A program made the position numbers and the translations under genes. Positions 43,597 through 51,758 of a DNA stretch of 64,000 bases are shown in pieces (the first letter of the stretch is position 1; each line of letters begins with the position of its first letter). The stretch is taken from assembly GCF_038561935.1 (NCBI RefSeq), contig NZ_CP102770.1:6448001-6512000 (forward strand), read 5' to 3'. The notes beneath the pieces were generated by a model, which did not search any database, had not been told where the DNA came from, and worked only from the letters and a program-made list of their open reading frames with translations. Origin of the DNA: Myxococcus stipitatus. GTDB taxonomy: Bacteria; Myxococcota; Myxococcia; Myxococcales; Myxococcaceae.

Positions 43597-45549
43597 TCAG
43601 AGCTCGTGCTCGAACGCCTTTTCCTTGGCCAGATTGTGGCAGCGATGCTCGGTGGTAGGGAAGCGTCTGCTGACCTCTTGCAGTGCCGCTCGGGCCTTCC
43701 TCGCGCTCCGGAACTGCACACTCTGCTGGAATTCCAGCATGAGCTGGGCACATTGGTGGTCCAGCTCGGCCGAGGCTTGTGACAGGTAGAACCGCACGTC
43801 CTCGTACAGCTCCGGCTTCGTGTCCAGCGCTTCCAGGGTCAACCAGGCGGCGCGGAACTGCTGCCAGGCGCGGAACAGGTTCTCGGAGCCTACGCCCTTG
43901 GCATCGAAGAACCGCCGCCCCGCCGACGCGTACTCGCGGGCCTGGGACAGGAGCTGCTCGGGGGGAAGCTCCGGCACCGGGATGATCTCCGCCCGCAGGT
44001 TCCAGATGCGCCAGGTCTCCTGACCCGGAGGGTTGCGGACGTTGTCGAACGCGACGGTGTTGAGCTCGCCGCGCTTGAGCGTGCCGACGGGGAGGATGAG
44101 CTCCAGCTCCCGCTCGGCGGTGGTGGTGGTATCCGGTGGGACCCAACCCAGGTTCACCCCGTTGAGGACCAGGCCCACCTCCTCCTTCGAGATGTCCTTG
44201 GCCTGGTAGCGCAACAGCGCCACGGCGCGGGTGGGCGCCACGAACTGGAACTCGAAGACCTTCTGGTCGGAGCGCTCCCAGCGCACCCCCTCCCCGAGGC
44301 CGAAGGAATCCGGCGTGGCCTCGACACCCAGGGTGGTCGGCTCGCGGCCGCCCGTCCCCGTATTCGCCCCACCTCCCAGGTAGACCGAGGCCGCCCCGCC
44401 CCCCACCGCCACGACACAAAGGAGCGCCAGGGAGGTCAGGACCTTGCGGGCCACCGAGAGGTCGCGCCACCACAGCACGAACTGGCCACCGCGGGTCCGC
44501 GCCAGGTCTCGCCTCTCCCGAGCCCGGTCGGCCGCCGTTGGCCCACTCGCGGAAGGCACGGGAGGCACCGGAGCCACATGCGGCTGCGGCCGCGCAAGCT
44601 GCGGGGGAGGAGCCGGGGGAGCGAGCGGCGCGGTCACGGGTACCCGGGTGATGCGCCGGGTGGACTCGTCGTCGACATCGACGGCGGTCGCCTCCTCCAA
44701 CAGCATTGCCACACCCTTGAGCGTGGGAAGCGCCAGCTCGGTGCGCTCTTCTGGCTCATCCGGTGGAAGCGCGGGGACAGAAGGCAGCGCTGGCGGAGCG
44801 AGCACATCCGTCCGCTCCAGGGCGGGAGGCAGCGGAACCGTCCCCAGGCTGGCCGAAGCGAAGGGATTCCCTCCGGTGAGGATGCCGACTTCCGTGTGCT
44901 CGTCGGCCAGCGACTCCATCACGGGAAGAAGTCTGGGCGCGCCGCCAGGAGGCGCGACGGTGGGCAGCGCCACCTCCGTGCGCTCCTCACGGTCCTCGAG
45001 CATGCCATCCGGCACAGGAGGAAAGCTCGGGGCCACGGAAGGCCCCGCCACGGTGGACAGCCCCAGCTCGGTGCGCTCTTCGAGGAACGACTCCGCCAGC
45101 ACGGGCACGGAGCGCGGCGCGACGGGCACTACCGCGGGAAGCTCTCCGGTGGAGAGGAACTCCTGACCGCTGGAGTCCAGGCTCACCGAGGGCAGCGGGC
45201 TCCGAGCGACGGGGACACGCCGGATGGGGCGTGTGGCGTCCTCATCACCCTCGGGAGGCACCCAGACGAAGGTGAACTCCACGGGGCCGACACCCAACCG
45301 GTCGCCGTCGCGGAGGAGCTGCTCACCCGTCAACGACCGACCGTTGAGCGCCGTGCCATTGGCGCTGCCGACGTCCTCGGCGAAGTACTGCCCACCCCGC
45401 ATGATGATGCGCGCGTGGTGTCGGGAGACACCATGGTCGTGCAACACCACGTCGTTCTCCGAGGTGCGGCCAATCTTCACTTCGGCCTGCTCGAAGACGA
45501 GCTCCCGTCCCTCCTGGAGCCCCTTGGTGATGGAGAGGAGGATGGGCAG
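43597..45549 (-). CDS. FHA-domain membrane protein of the Tad-like apparatus; apparent CTG start
   Basis: About 650 residues if started at CTG 45549. The FHA domain (GRTSEND, SRHH, NGTALNG) needs the upstream strands PILLSITKG and EGRELVFEQAEVKIG, which are encoded in frame before the first ordinary start (GTG 45480) and without any ATG, GTG or TTG. CTG 45549 lies four bases after the tadC stop, with GCGGGG upstream, so CTG initiation is the simplest reading. The linker (~100–300) carries five spaced motifs of the form E-(R/H)-T-(E/D)-(L/V), possible phosphothreonine sites. One transmembrane helix (~365–390), then a periplasmic beta-rich domain and a helical end. Part of the cpaB-tadB-tadC run. 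Confidence 0.78.
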   Translation of the reverse strand: MPILLSITKGLQEGRELVFEQAEVKIGRTSENDVVLHDHGVSRHHARIIMRGGQYFAEDVGSANGTALNGRSLTGEQLLRDGDRLGVGPVEFTFVWVPPEGDEDATRPIRRVPVARSPLPSVSLDSSGQEFLSTGELPAVVPVAPRSVPVLAESFLEERTELGLSTVAGPSVAPSFPPVPDGMLEDREERTEVALPTVAPPGGAPRLLPVMESLADEHTEVGILTGGNPFASASLGTVPLPPALERTDVLAPPALPSVPALPPDEPEERTELALPTLKGVAMLLEEATAVDVDDESTRRITRVPVTAPLAPPAPPPQLARPQPHVAPVPPVPSASGPTAADRARERRDLARTRGGQFVLWWRDLSVARKVLTSLALLCVVAVGGGAASVYLGGGANTGTGGREPTTLGVEATPDSFGLGEGVRWERSDQKVFEFQFVAPTRAVALLRYQAKDISKEEVGLVLNGVNLGWVPPDTTTTAERELELILPVGTLKRGELNTVAFDNVRNPPGQETWRIWNLRAEIIPVPELPPEQLLSQAREYASAGRRFFDAKGVGSENLFRAWQQFRAAWLTLEALDTKPELYEDVRFYLSQASAELDHQCAQLMLEFQQSVQFRSARKARAALQEVSRRFPTTEHRCHNLAKEKAFEHEL

Positions 45550-45553
45550 TGGA

Positions 45554-46441
45554 CTACCCCGCGAGCTCGCCGAAGAAGAACTGGAACACGATGGGCCCGA
45601 AGAGCACCATGAACACCGTCGGGAAGATGCAGGCGATGAGCGGGAAGAGCATCTTCACCGGCGCCTCACCGGCCAGCTTCTCCGCGCGCTGCGTCCGGTC
45701 GATGCGCATCTGCGTGGACTGGATGCGCAGCACCTTGCCCAGGCTCGTTCCCATCTTGTCCGCCTGGATGAGCGCGGTGACGAACGTCGTCAGCGAGGGC
45801 AGGTCCACGCGGACGATCATGCTCTTGAGACCCTCTTCACGCGTCTTGCCCATCTTGAGCTGCTTGAGCACGAGCTGAAGCTCTTCGCGAAGCGGACCCG
45901 CCTTGCCCTTCTCGACCACCTTGGCCAGCGCGGCGGTGAAGTCCAGACCGGCCTCCACCGACAACGTCAGGAGGTCCAGGTTGTACGGCAGCGCGCGGCT
46001 GATGAGCAGGTGGCGCTTCTTCACCTGGTCGTTCAGCCACAGCAGCGGGTAGTACATGCCGAAGAGCAGGAACAGCAGCGACCATGCCAGGTTCTGGCCG
46101 ATGCCGTTGACGATGATGAGGCCCATCAGCAGGCCCACCACGGCGCTCACTTCCTGGAGCGCCATCATGTCCTCGGGCTTGTAGCCCTGCGGCTCGCCCG
46201 CCTTGATGAGATTGCGGCGCGACTTCGCCTCGTAGCTGGGCCAGATGAAGCGGCGGTTGAAGGCGCCCAGCCGGCGGATGGCCACCGAGCCGAAGCCCTT
46301 CATGCCGCCCTGGGACTCGTCGCGCACCTCCGACAGGAAGCGCTCGAAGAGCACCTGGTACATGCCGAGTCCGAAGAAGCCCACGGCTCCGGCGAAGAGC
46401 AGCGCCGAGCTGCCGACCAACACTTGGGTCAGGAGATCCAC
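45554..46441 (-). CDS. tadC: Tad pilus inner-membrane platform protein TadC
   Basis: 295 residues with a T2SS-F (GspF) domain and four membrane helices (for example VLVGSSALLFAGAVGFFGLGM, LLFLLFGMYYPLLWL, IACIFPTVFMVLFGPIVF). YNLDLLTLSVEAGLDFTAAL and MVVRVDLPSLTTFVTALIQAD-like segments are typical TadC. With TadB it forms the platform on which the motor ATPase assembles the Flp-type fibre. GTG start with GAGGGG six bases upstream; 10 bases after tadB. The ATPase is not in the window. Confidence 0.92.
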   Translation of the reverse strand: MDLLTQVLVGSSALLFAGAVGFFGLGMYQVLFERFLSEVRDESQGGMKGFGSVAIRRLGAFNRRFIWPSYEAKSRRNLIKAGEPQGYKPEDMMALQEVSAVVGLLMGLIIVNGIGQNLAWSLLFLLFGMYYPLLWLNDQVKKRHLLISRALPYNLDLLTLSVEAGLDFTAALAKVVEKGKAGPLREELQLVLKQLKMGKTREEGLKSMIVRVDLPSLTTFVTALIQADKMGTSLGKVLRIQSTQMRIDRTQRAEKLAGEAPVKMLFPLIACIFPTVFMVLFGPIVFQFFFGELAG

Positions 46442-46451
46442 CGGGCACCCC

Positions 46452-47297
46452 TCAAATATCGATGTTGACGATGCGCCGGATGATGAGGATGCCCATCACT
46501 TCCATGATGGCGATCAGCACCACGAGGATCCACCCGAAGAAGTGGTTCATCATGGGCTCCATCAGGTCCGGCCGCATGTAGTTGAGCACCATGCCGAGCA
46601 CCGCCGGCATGGCCGCGACAATCCACCCCTGCAACTTGCCCTGCGAGGTGAGCGCGTCGATCTTTCCCTCGAGCCGGAAGCGCTCGCGAATCACCGTGGA
46701 GATGGTCTCGAACATCTCGGCCATGTTGCCGCCGAGCTGACGGGCGATGTTCGTGGACACCACCACCAGCTCCAGGTCATCGCTGCCCACGCGGCGCCCC
46801 ATGTTGATGAGCGCCTCCTCCAGCGGCACACCCAGCTTCACTTCCTTCACGAACAGGCCGAACTCCTGCGACAGCGGAGGCATCGCCTCGCGCGCCACAT
46901 GCTCGATGGCCTGCGGGAAGGTGAGACCCGCCTTGAACGCGTTCGCCATGGCCTGCAGCGCATCCACCAACTGGATGTTGAACTTCTTGATGCGCCGCTT
47001 GCGGTAGTGCTTGACCAGCAGCATCGGCAGGAAGAAGCCGAACACCGTGGCGACGACGGCCAGGATGGGGTTGAAGATGATGTACGACAGGATGCCCAGC
47101 AAGCACATGCACGCGATGTTGAGGACCAACATCTGCCGTGCATCGATGAAGAGGAACATGTCGCTCAAGTCGTTCATCGACTTGGCGACGTAGCGCTCCT
47201 GGTACTGCTCATACGCCTTCGACAGGACGCTGAAGATCACCAGGCTGAAGAAGAAGACCGAGCCGGTGACGAGGAGGAGGACGATTCCAGCAAGCAT
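46452..47297 (-). CDS. tadB: Tad pilus inner-membrane platform protein TadB
   Basis: 281 residues with a T2SS-F domain between membrane helices: two near the N-terminus (VLLLVTGSVFFFSLVIFSVL, ILSYIIFNPILAVVATVFGF) and two at the end (IVAAMPAVLGMVLNYM, WILVVLIAIMEVMGILII). VDALQAMANAFKAGLTFPQAI and SDDLELVVVSTNIARQLGGNM are the conserved TadB blocks. ATG 47297; 40 bases after cpaB. Partner of TadC in the platform. Confidence 0.93.
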   Translation of the reverse strand: MLAGIVLLLVTGSVFFFSLVIFSVLSKAYEQYQERYVAKSMNDLSDMFLFIDARQMLVLNIACMCLLGILSYIIFNPILAVVATVFGFFLPMLLVKHYRKRRIKKFNIQLVDALQAMANAFKAGLTFPQAIEHVAREAMPPLSQEFGLFVKEVKLGVPLEEALINMGRRVGSDDLELVVVSTNIARQLGGNMAEMFETISTVIRERFRLEGKIDALTSQGKLQGWIVAAMPAVLGMVLNYMRPDLMEPMMNHFFGWILVVLIAIMEVMGILIIRRIVNIDI

Positions 47298-47336
47298 GCG
47301 GGCGCTTCCCGGGGGCTGAGGGCGGCGAGGCGCCCG

Positions 47337-48152
47337 TTACTGGGCGCCAGCGGCGGCGGCCTTCTCGCCACCACCCTTGATGATCTGGATGATCTCCTGA
47401 CGCTTCTTCTCCAGCACGCGCGTGCGCTCACCGGACAGCAGCGTGCTGATGGTGGCGCGGCCGCGCTCCTCGATGAGGTCCACGTCGTCCTCGTTGCGCA
47501 GCGAGAGCGTCAGCGAGCCGAGCTCCGTCGCGAGCACCAGGATTTCGGCCTCTTCCGGCAGCACCATCAGCGAGACGTTGTTGTACTCGCGCTGGTTCTC
47601 CGGGATGAGGTTCACGTTGGTGGTACCAGTGATCTTGCCCGTGGCCACCACGATGATGTTCTGCAGCAGCGTGACGCCGACGTTCTCGTCCGTCTGCGGG
47701 TCGCGGAACGTGCCGATGATGTCGACGTGGTCGTTCGGGCGAATCCAGCCGCCGACGGCGGTGGCGTTCTTCGCGTCGATGGTCATCGCGCGCATCTTCT
47801 TCTGGACCTTCGACGACAACCGCTCGGCCGCCTTGGTCGTCTCGAACTGGCTCCACAGCAGCGGATCACCCGCCTGCAGCGCCACGAGCACCTTCTGGTT
47901 CACCACGTACGACGCCGAGTCCGGACGGACCACCGACGAGGTGACGAACTGCTCAGGCACGGAGCGCTGGGAGATCATCTCGAAGGTGATGACAGTTCCT
48001 TCGGGAATGTCCTGGGCCGCGACGACGACGGGGACCAGGTTCCAGCCACGGCGGACATCGGATTCCTTCTTCTTGATGGCGGAATACGCGATGACGCCGG
48101 CCAGAAGGCCGAGCACGAGCGCAACGACGAGCGGAGTCTTGCCCTTCAGCAT
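47337..48152 (-). CDS. cpaB: Flp pilus assembly protein CpaB/RcpC (SAF domain)
   Basis: 271 residues. One N-terminal membrane helix (LVVALVLGLLAGVIAYSAI) anchors a periplasmic SAF domain (VPVVVAAQDIPEGTVITFEM) and the CpaB core (AMTIDAKNATAVGGWIRPNDHVDIIG, LVLATELGSLTLSLRNEDD). In Tad systems CpaB/RcpC supports the secretin channel. First gene of the cpaB-tadB-tadC-FHA-FHA run; the 188-base space upstream probably holds its promoter. Ends Lys/Ala-rich. Confidence 0.92.
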   Translation of the reverse strand: MLKGKTPLVVALVLGLLAGVIAYSAIKKKESDVRRGWNLVPVVVAAQDIPEGTVITFEMISQRSVPEQFVTSSVVRPDSASYVVNQKVLVALQAGDPLLWSQFETTKAAERLSSKVQKKMRAMTIDAKNATAVGGWIRPNDHVDIIGTFRDPQTDENVGVTLLQNIIVVATGKITGTTNVNLIPENQREYNNVSLMVLPEEAEILVLATELGSLTLSLRNEDDVDLIEERGRATISTLLSGERTRVLEKKRQEIIQIIKGGGEKAAAAGAQ

Positions 48153-48340
48153 GGTTCAGGAACCTCCAAAACGGGGGGGCGCCGTTCGGCGGCAAAGGCG
48201 GTCAAGGGTGTAGAAATCTAGAAAGGCGCACCTTGGCGCCGATGGCGCGAGATGTTAGCCGTGCGATAGAGCAGGTGTCAAAACCACCTCCCGCGACAGC
48301 ACCGAATCCCGCGCCATCCTTGTTGGATTGGGCGTTTGCG

Positions 48341-49066
48341 TCAGCCCTTCGGGAGGTTCGCGATGCGCCGCTCATCCTCCGAGGTCAGCCCGTTGTACTC
48401 GGTGATGTTGTAGAGCGCGTCCTGGACGACGGTGATGTCGTCCTGGCTCTTGATGGCCTTGCCCTGCAGGAGCCGGAGCAGCGTTTGGATGTCCGAGTCC
48501 GTGGAGACGGGCCCCAGCCGGTAGGGGACACCTTCCTCGGAGGGCGCGCGCTTCTCGTTGAGGCAGTACATGTGGAGGGGCACGATGAACGGCTTCTCCT
48601 CGGTGCCCGCATCAGGGCCCGCGTCGATCCCGCCAGGGCCAATGCCGGTGGGCGGAATCGTGATGCGGATGCGGTCCATCAACATGCCGTTCTGATACCG
48701 GCTCGCTGACGCGCTCAGCATGACGAGGGCCGGCTCGAACGTCATCGTCACCGGGGCCCCCGAGAGGTTGCGCAGCGGCACGCACACCAGCACGCCCTGC
48801 CCCGTCCCCTGCGGCGCCACGCCGTTGCCGCAGTCCCCGTCCGCGTCGCTCGCGCCATACGGGTCGCCCGCAAGCTCGATTCCGGTGGGGAAGTTGAAGG
48901 GATTCCCCACAGGCTGCCCGGGGTCTTCACCAAAGCCCGGGCGCTCCTTGTTCACGCCCGCATCGAAGGTGATGGGGCCGCCGCCCCCTCCATTGTCACT
49001 GCACGCCAGCACCCCTGCCCCAACGCCCGCGACGACGACCATCCACTTCCAGGCCGCATGCGCCAT
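48341..49066 (-). CDS. Hypothetical lipoprotein of the Tad-like locus
   Basis: 241 residues. Lipoprotein signal WMVVVAGVGAGVLAC, lipidated at C22, then Ser-Asp-Asn and a poly-Gly spacer. The body contains DADGDCGNGVAP, a possible calcium or disulfide site, an Ig-like strand region (GVLVCVPLRNLSGAPVTMTFEPALVM), and an acidic C-terminal helix. No recognised domain. ATG 49066 has AAGGAG six bases before it; the open frame extends further but without a ribosome site. Outer-membrane partner of the apparatus is a reasonable guess from position. Confidence 0.72.
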   Translation of the reverse strand: MAHAAWKWMVVVAGVGAGVLACSDNGGGGGPITFDAGVNKERPGFGEDPGQPVGNPFNFPTGIELAGDPYGASDADGDCGNGVAPQGTGQGVLVCVPLRNLSGAPVTMTFEPALVMLSASASRYQNGMLMDRIRITIPPTGIGPGGIDAGPDAGTEEKPFIVPLHMYCLNEKRAPSEEGVPYRLGPVSTDSDIQTLLRLLQGKAIKSQDDITVVQDALYNITEYNGLTSEDERRIANLPKG

Positions 49067-49192
49067 TGCGCGCTCCTTGTCCTCGCTGTCGAGGCGGTGG
49101 CGAACCTTCCGGCCACGGGCCACCGCGTCACGAGGTGGCCCGAGACTGGCCGACTCCCGGGTCGTCGGCAACACCGGCGTGAGTCAAACCCG

Positions 49193-49939
49193 TCAGGGAA
49201 TGGGCGAAACCGCGGGTTTCTCGGCGGGAGGCAGGTCGGGATTGAAGAGCCCGCGCAGCACCAGTTCCTTGCCCCGGTCGTCGAGCAGCAGCACGGGCTG
49301 GCCGTCTCGCAACCCGACCAGTCGGATGCTGAAGGCGACGCCATCCGGCGTCACATGGACCCTCAGCGAGCCAGGAACCAACGGCTCGGCTGAGTCCCCG
49401 TCCGACTCGAGCCACACCACATGCGGGGCCACCGCGCGCAGCTCTCGCGTACGAATCCGGTCCAGGGACGGCCCCGCCACCTCGAGCGCCTTGCGCCAGG
49501 ACTCCACGTCGGTGGGAGCACCACCGTGCGCCTGAAGCTCCTGCACCATGGACAGGTGGACGCGGCGCCCCACACGAAGGATGGCCAGGTTCGCCGACTC
49601 CTCCGAGCGGGCCTCCGCGAGCGGGCGGCCATCCCCCGCACCGACAGCGCCCACCAGCGAGAGCAGCACCGCGCCCGAGGCCCAGAGCGGCGCGGAGCGT
49701 CCACGCACCAATCCCCAGACCAGGGGCACCACCCCCACCGCGGCGACCAGAGAGCCCGCGAGCAACAGCCACCGAGGCAACGGGCCCACATGGAACGGCT
49801 GGCCCAGCACCAGGAGGACGTGCCGCCACTCGGGCACCGCGACGTACAGCACACCCGCTGCCATGGCGAGGAACACCGCCGCGTGGAGCAGCCGCAAACC
49901 CACGGGCGATGACGCCCCCACCACGCTTCGGGTCGTCAC
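49193..49939 (-). CDS. Hypothetical inner-membrane protein of the Tad-like locus
   Basis: 248 residues. Three membrane helices in the first ~100 residues (AAVFLAMAAGVLYVAV, WLLLAGSLVAAVGVVPLVWGL, LWASGAVLLSLVGAVGA), then a soluble domain of ~145 residues with ESWRKALEVAGPSLDRIRTRE and a beta-rich end (VHVTPDGVAFSIRLVGLRDGQPVLLLDD). No family that I know. The GTG overlaps the stop of the pilin gene by four bases, so its dose is tied to the pilin; a role in pilin handling or platform assembly is possible. Confidence 0.65.
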   Translation of the reverse strand: MTTRSVVGASSPVGLRLLHAAVFLAMAAGVLYVAVPEWRHVLLVLGQPFHVGPLPRWLLLAGSLVAAVGVVPLVWGLVRGRSAPLWASGAVLLSLVGAVGAGDGRPLAEARSEESANLAILRVGRRVHLSMVQELQAHGGAPTDVESWRKALEVAGPSLDRIRTRELRAVAPHVVWLESDGDSAEPLVPGSLRVHVTPDGVAFSIRLVGLRDGQPVLLLDDRGKELVLRGLFNPDLPPAEKPAVSPIP

Positions 49940-50163
49940 GGGAACGGCAGGTTCAGCACGAAGTAAAAGGAGTCGTAGTAGATCTGGTACGAGCGCATGA
50001 ACAGGTCGATGACGTTCGACTGGACGTCATCGGACCAGCGGACCTTGACCGACGCGCCGACGACCAGCGCGACGACGAGGATCCAGTTCAGCATGGAGTA
50101 TTCGACCATGGCCTGCCCACGCTGGGAGGCGCGGAGGCGCTGCTGCGTCTTGGGGATGGTCAT
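49936..50163 (-). CDS. Flp-type (type IVb) pilin or pseudopilin
   Basis: A 75-residue protein with the hallmark of Flp prepilins: a basic leader (RLRASQRG), then Q-A-M-V-E-Y in which Gly is the cleavage residue and Glu +5/Tyr +6 are conserved, followed by a hydrophobic helix (SMLNWILVVALVVGASV). The mature protein would be about 57 residues with an aromatic C-terminus (YQIYYDSFYFVLNLPFP). It is the only pilin-like gene in the window and probably the fibre subunit or an adaptor. ATG overlaps the upstream stop (ATGA) and its stop overlaps the next start (GTGA). Needs a TadV/CpaA peptidase, which is not in the window. Confidence 0.82.
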   Translation of the reverse strand: MTIPKTQQRLRASQRGQAMVEYSMLNWILVVALVVGASVKVRWSDDVQSNVIDLFMRSYQIYYDSFYFVLNLPFP

Positions 50164-50984
50164 GGGTGGGTCTCCGAAGGGCCTGACTCGTCGGGAGCTT
50201 CCGTCCCGGGAAGGTCAGGGAAGATACGGTCAGCATACTCCAGCTGGACCTTGGGGGCCGATGGGGCGGGAAGCACCATGCGGGGCTTGGCGTCGATACC
50301 GTACTCCGCCACTTCCATCGAGTGGGCGATGCCTGGAATCTCCATCTTCGCCAACTGCATCAGCGGAATCTCGCGGCTGAGCCACATCCGCTTGACGACG
50401 GTCTTCTTCACGACCACTTCCACGGACACCGCCGACACGGTCCCCGCGAGCGTCATCACCCGCATCTCCTTGCTTGAGCGTAGCACGGGCTTGAGCCCCA
50501 CGGGCATGGGGGTCTTCTCGTCGTCGGGGTCCGGCATCTTGTCCTCGCGGCCCTGTTCCTCCATCTGCTTGAGGACGTGGTCCAGGGCCTCTTTCGAGTA
50601 CTCCTGCGGGCGATCCGTGGGGCCACCGATGAACAGACGGGAGATGGCGTCGTAGCGGATCTGCTCACCCTCACGGGCCACCAGCATCCGCATCTGCATG
50701 AGGGGCGCCTTCATCGCCGGATGCATCCCGGCCTCCATCTCCACCCACAGCGAGTCCCGGCCGGCCTTGTCCTTCTCCTCGCCCACCACGGCCATGCGCC
50801 AGTAGTAGACGCGATTGCCGCCCGCACCACCGTCGAACCGGTACGTCACCCAGTCGCCCACGCGCGCCGCACGTGCCCCCTTCGACAGGTGCGCCATGAC
50901 GGTGCGGGCCGCCGGATTCTCCTGCTGCGCCTGCGCCGGCGTCACCGCCAGCAGCAAGGCGACGATGGCCAACCCCACCCTCAT
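50160..50984 (-). CDS. Secreted hypothetical protein of the Tad-like locus
   Basis: 274 residues with a classic signal peptide (VGLAIVALLLAVTPAQA, cleavage before QQEN). The mature part contains YRFDGGAGGNRVYYWRMAVVG, AMKAPLMQMRMLV, and VVVKKTVVKRMWLSREIPLMQLAKMEI-like alternating strands, suggesting a beta-sandwich periplasmic protein. No recognised domain. ATG 50984 overlaps the upstream stop; the longer frame lies inside the neighbour. Translationally coupled on both sides, so a structural part of the system is likely. Confidence 0.7.
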   Translation of the reverse strand: MRVGLAIVALLLAVTPAQAQQENPAARTVMAHLSKGARAARVGDWVTYRFDGGAGGNRVYYWRMAVVGEEKDKAGRDSLWVEMEAGMHPAMKAPLMQMRMLVAREGEQIRYDAISRLFIGGPTDRPQEYSKEALDHVLKQMEEQGREDKMPDPDDEKTPMPVGLKPVLRSSKEMRVMTLAGTVSAVSVEVVVKKTVVKRMWLSREIPLMQLAKMEIPGIAHSMEVAEYGIDAKPRMVLPAPSAPKVQLEYADRIFPDLPGTEAPDESGPSETHP

Positions 50985-51757
50985 TTCCCCGCTCCCTTCG
51001 ACGCCTTCGCCTTCTGTTCCTTCTCCCAGGCCTCGCGACTCTTGCGGACGGCGTCGTCGTTGGGCACCGCGTCCAGACGGTCCGAACCCACCCACGTCTG
51101 CATGACGGTCGACATGCCCTCGTCCACCGAAGACACCGTCGTCATCACCTGTTCGCCCTTGCGCGCGTGCTCCATCGTCACCTGCGTGCCGCCGCCCAGC
51201 TTCGTCACCGACTGGCGCACGGGCTCATAGCCCTGGCGCGCCAGCTCCGCGCTCACGCGCTGCTGGACGTCGGACAGCTCACCCATCACCAGCGCCGAAC
51301 GATTCTGGGAGCCACCCGGGTCATCGCGCGCCGTCACGTCCTGGCTGTAGATGGTGCCTTCCAACGTCACCAGGCCCGCGGCTGGAGACTTCGGCGGGCG
51401 CGTCCACAAGTCTCGCAGTGCCGTGAAGCCCACCGTCTTGCCCTGATGGACGCGCAGCACCACACCGCGCTGCAGCCCCTCGCGCGTGAAGATGGCGGAC
51501 ACCACGGCCTCTTCCTCCTGGTCGCCCTCCACCACCGTCGGGTAGCCCTCATCGCGCCACTTCTTCGCGAAGTAGGCGACCACCTTCTTCATCGGGTCCG
51601 TCGTCGTGAAGTAGGCCAGCCGGTAGTACTCGCCCCCAATCACCAGGTCGTTGCCGATGCGCGTGTGAATCGTCCCGGGATAGACGGGCACCTCCTGCTC
51701 GGCCAGCGCCGGCCCCGTGGCCATGAGCGCCAACCCCAGCAGGAGGCGAACAAGCAC
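50981..51757 (-). CDS. Secreted hypothetical protein of the Tad-like locus
   Basis: About 258 residues. I start at GTG 51757, one base after the stop of the TadE-like gene, because it gives a signal peptide (LVRLLLGLALMATGPALA) directly; the longer frame overlaps the neighbour. Mature protein: VPVYPGTIHTRIGNDLVIGG, then YYRLAYFTTTDPMKKVVAYFAKKW, a motif seen in many secreted myxobacterial proteins that pair a short alpha/beta segment with 'DPMKKVVAYF'-type helices. Charged C-terminal helix (KSREAWEKEQKAKASKGAGK). Function unknown. Confidence 0.7.
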   Translation of the reverse strand: MLVRLLLGLALMATGPALAEQEVPVYPGTIHTRIGNDLVIGGEYYRLAYFTTTDPMKKVVAYFAKKWRDEGYPTVVEGDQEEEAVVSAIFTREGLQRGVVLRVHQGKTVGFTALRDLWTRPPKSPAAGLVTLEGTIYSQDVTARDDPGGSQNRSALVMGELSDVQQRVSAELARQGYEPVRQSVTKLGGGTQVTMEHARKGEQVMTTVSSVDEGMSTVMQTWVGSDRLDAVPNDDAVRKSREAWEKEQKAKASKGAGK

Positions 51758-51758
51758 G

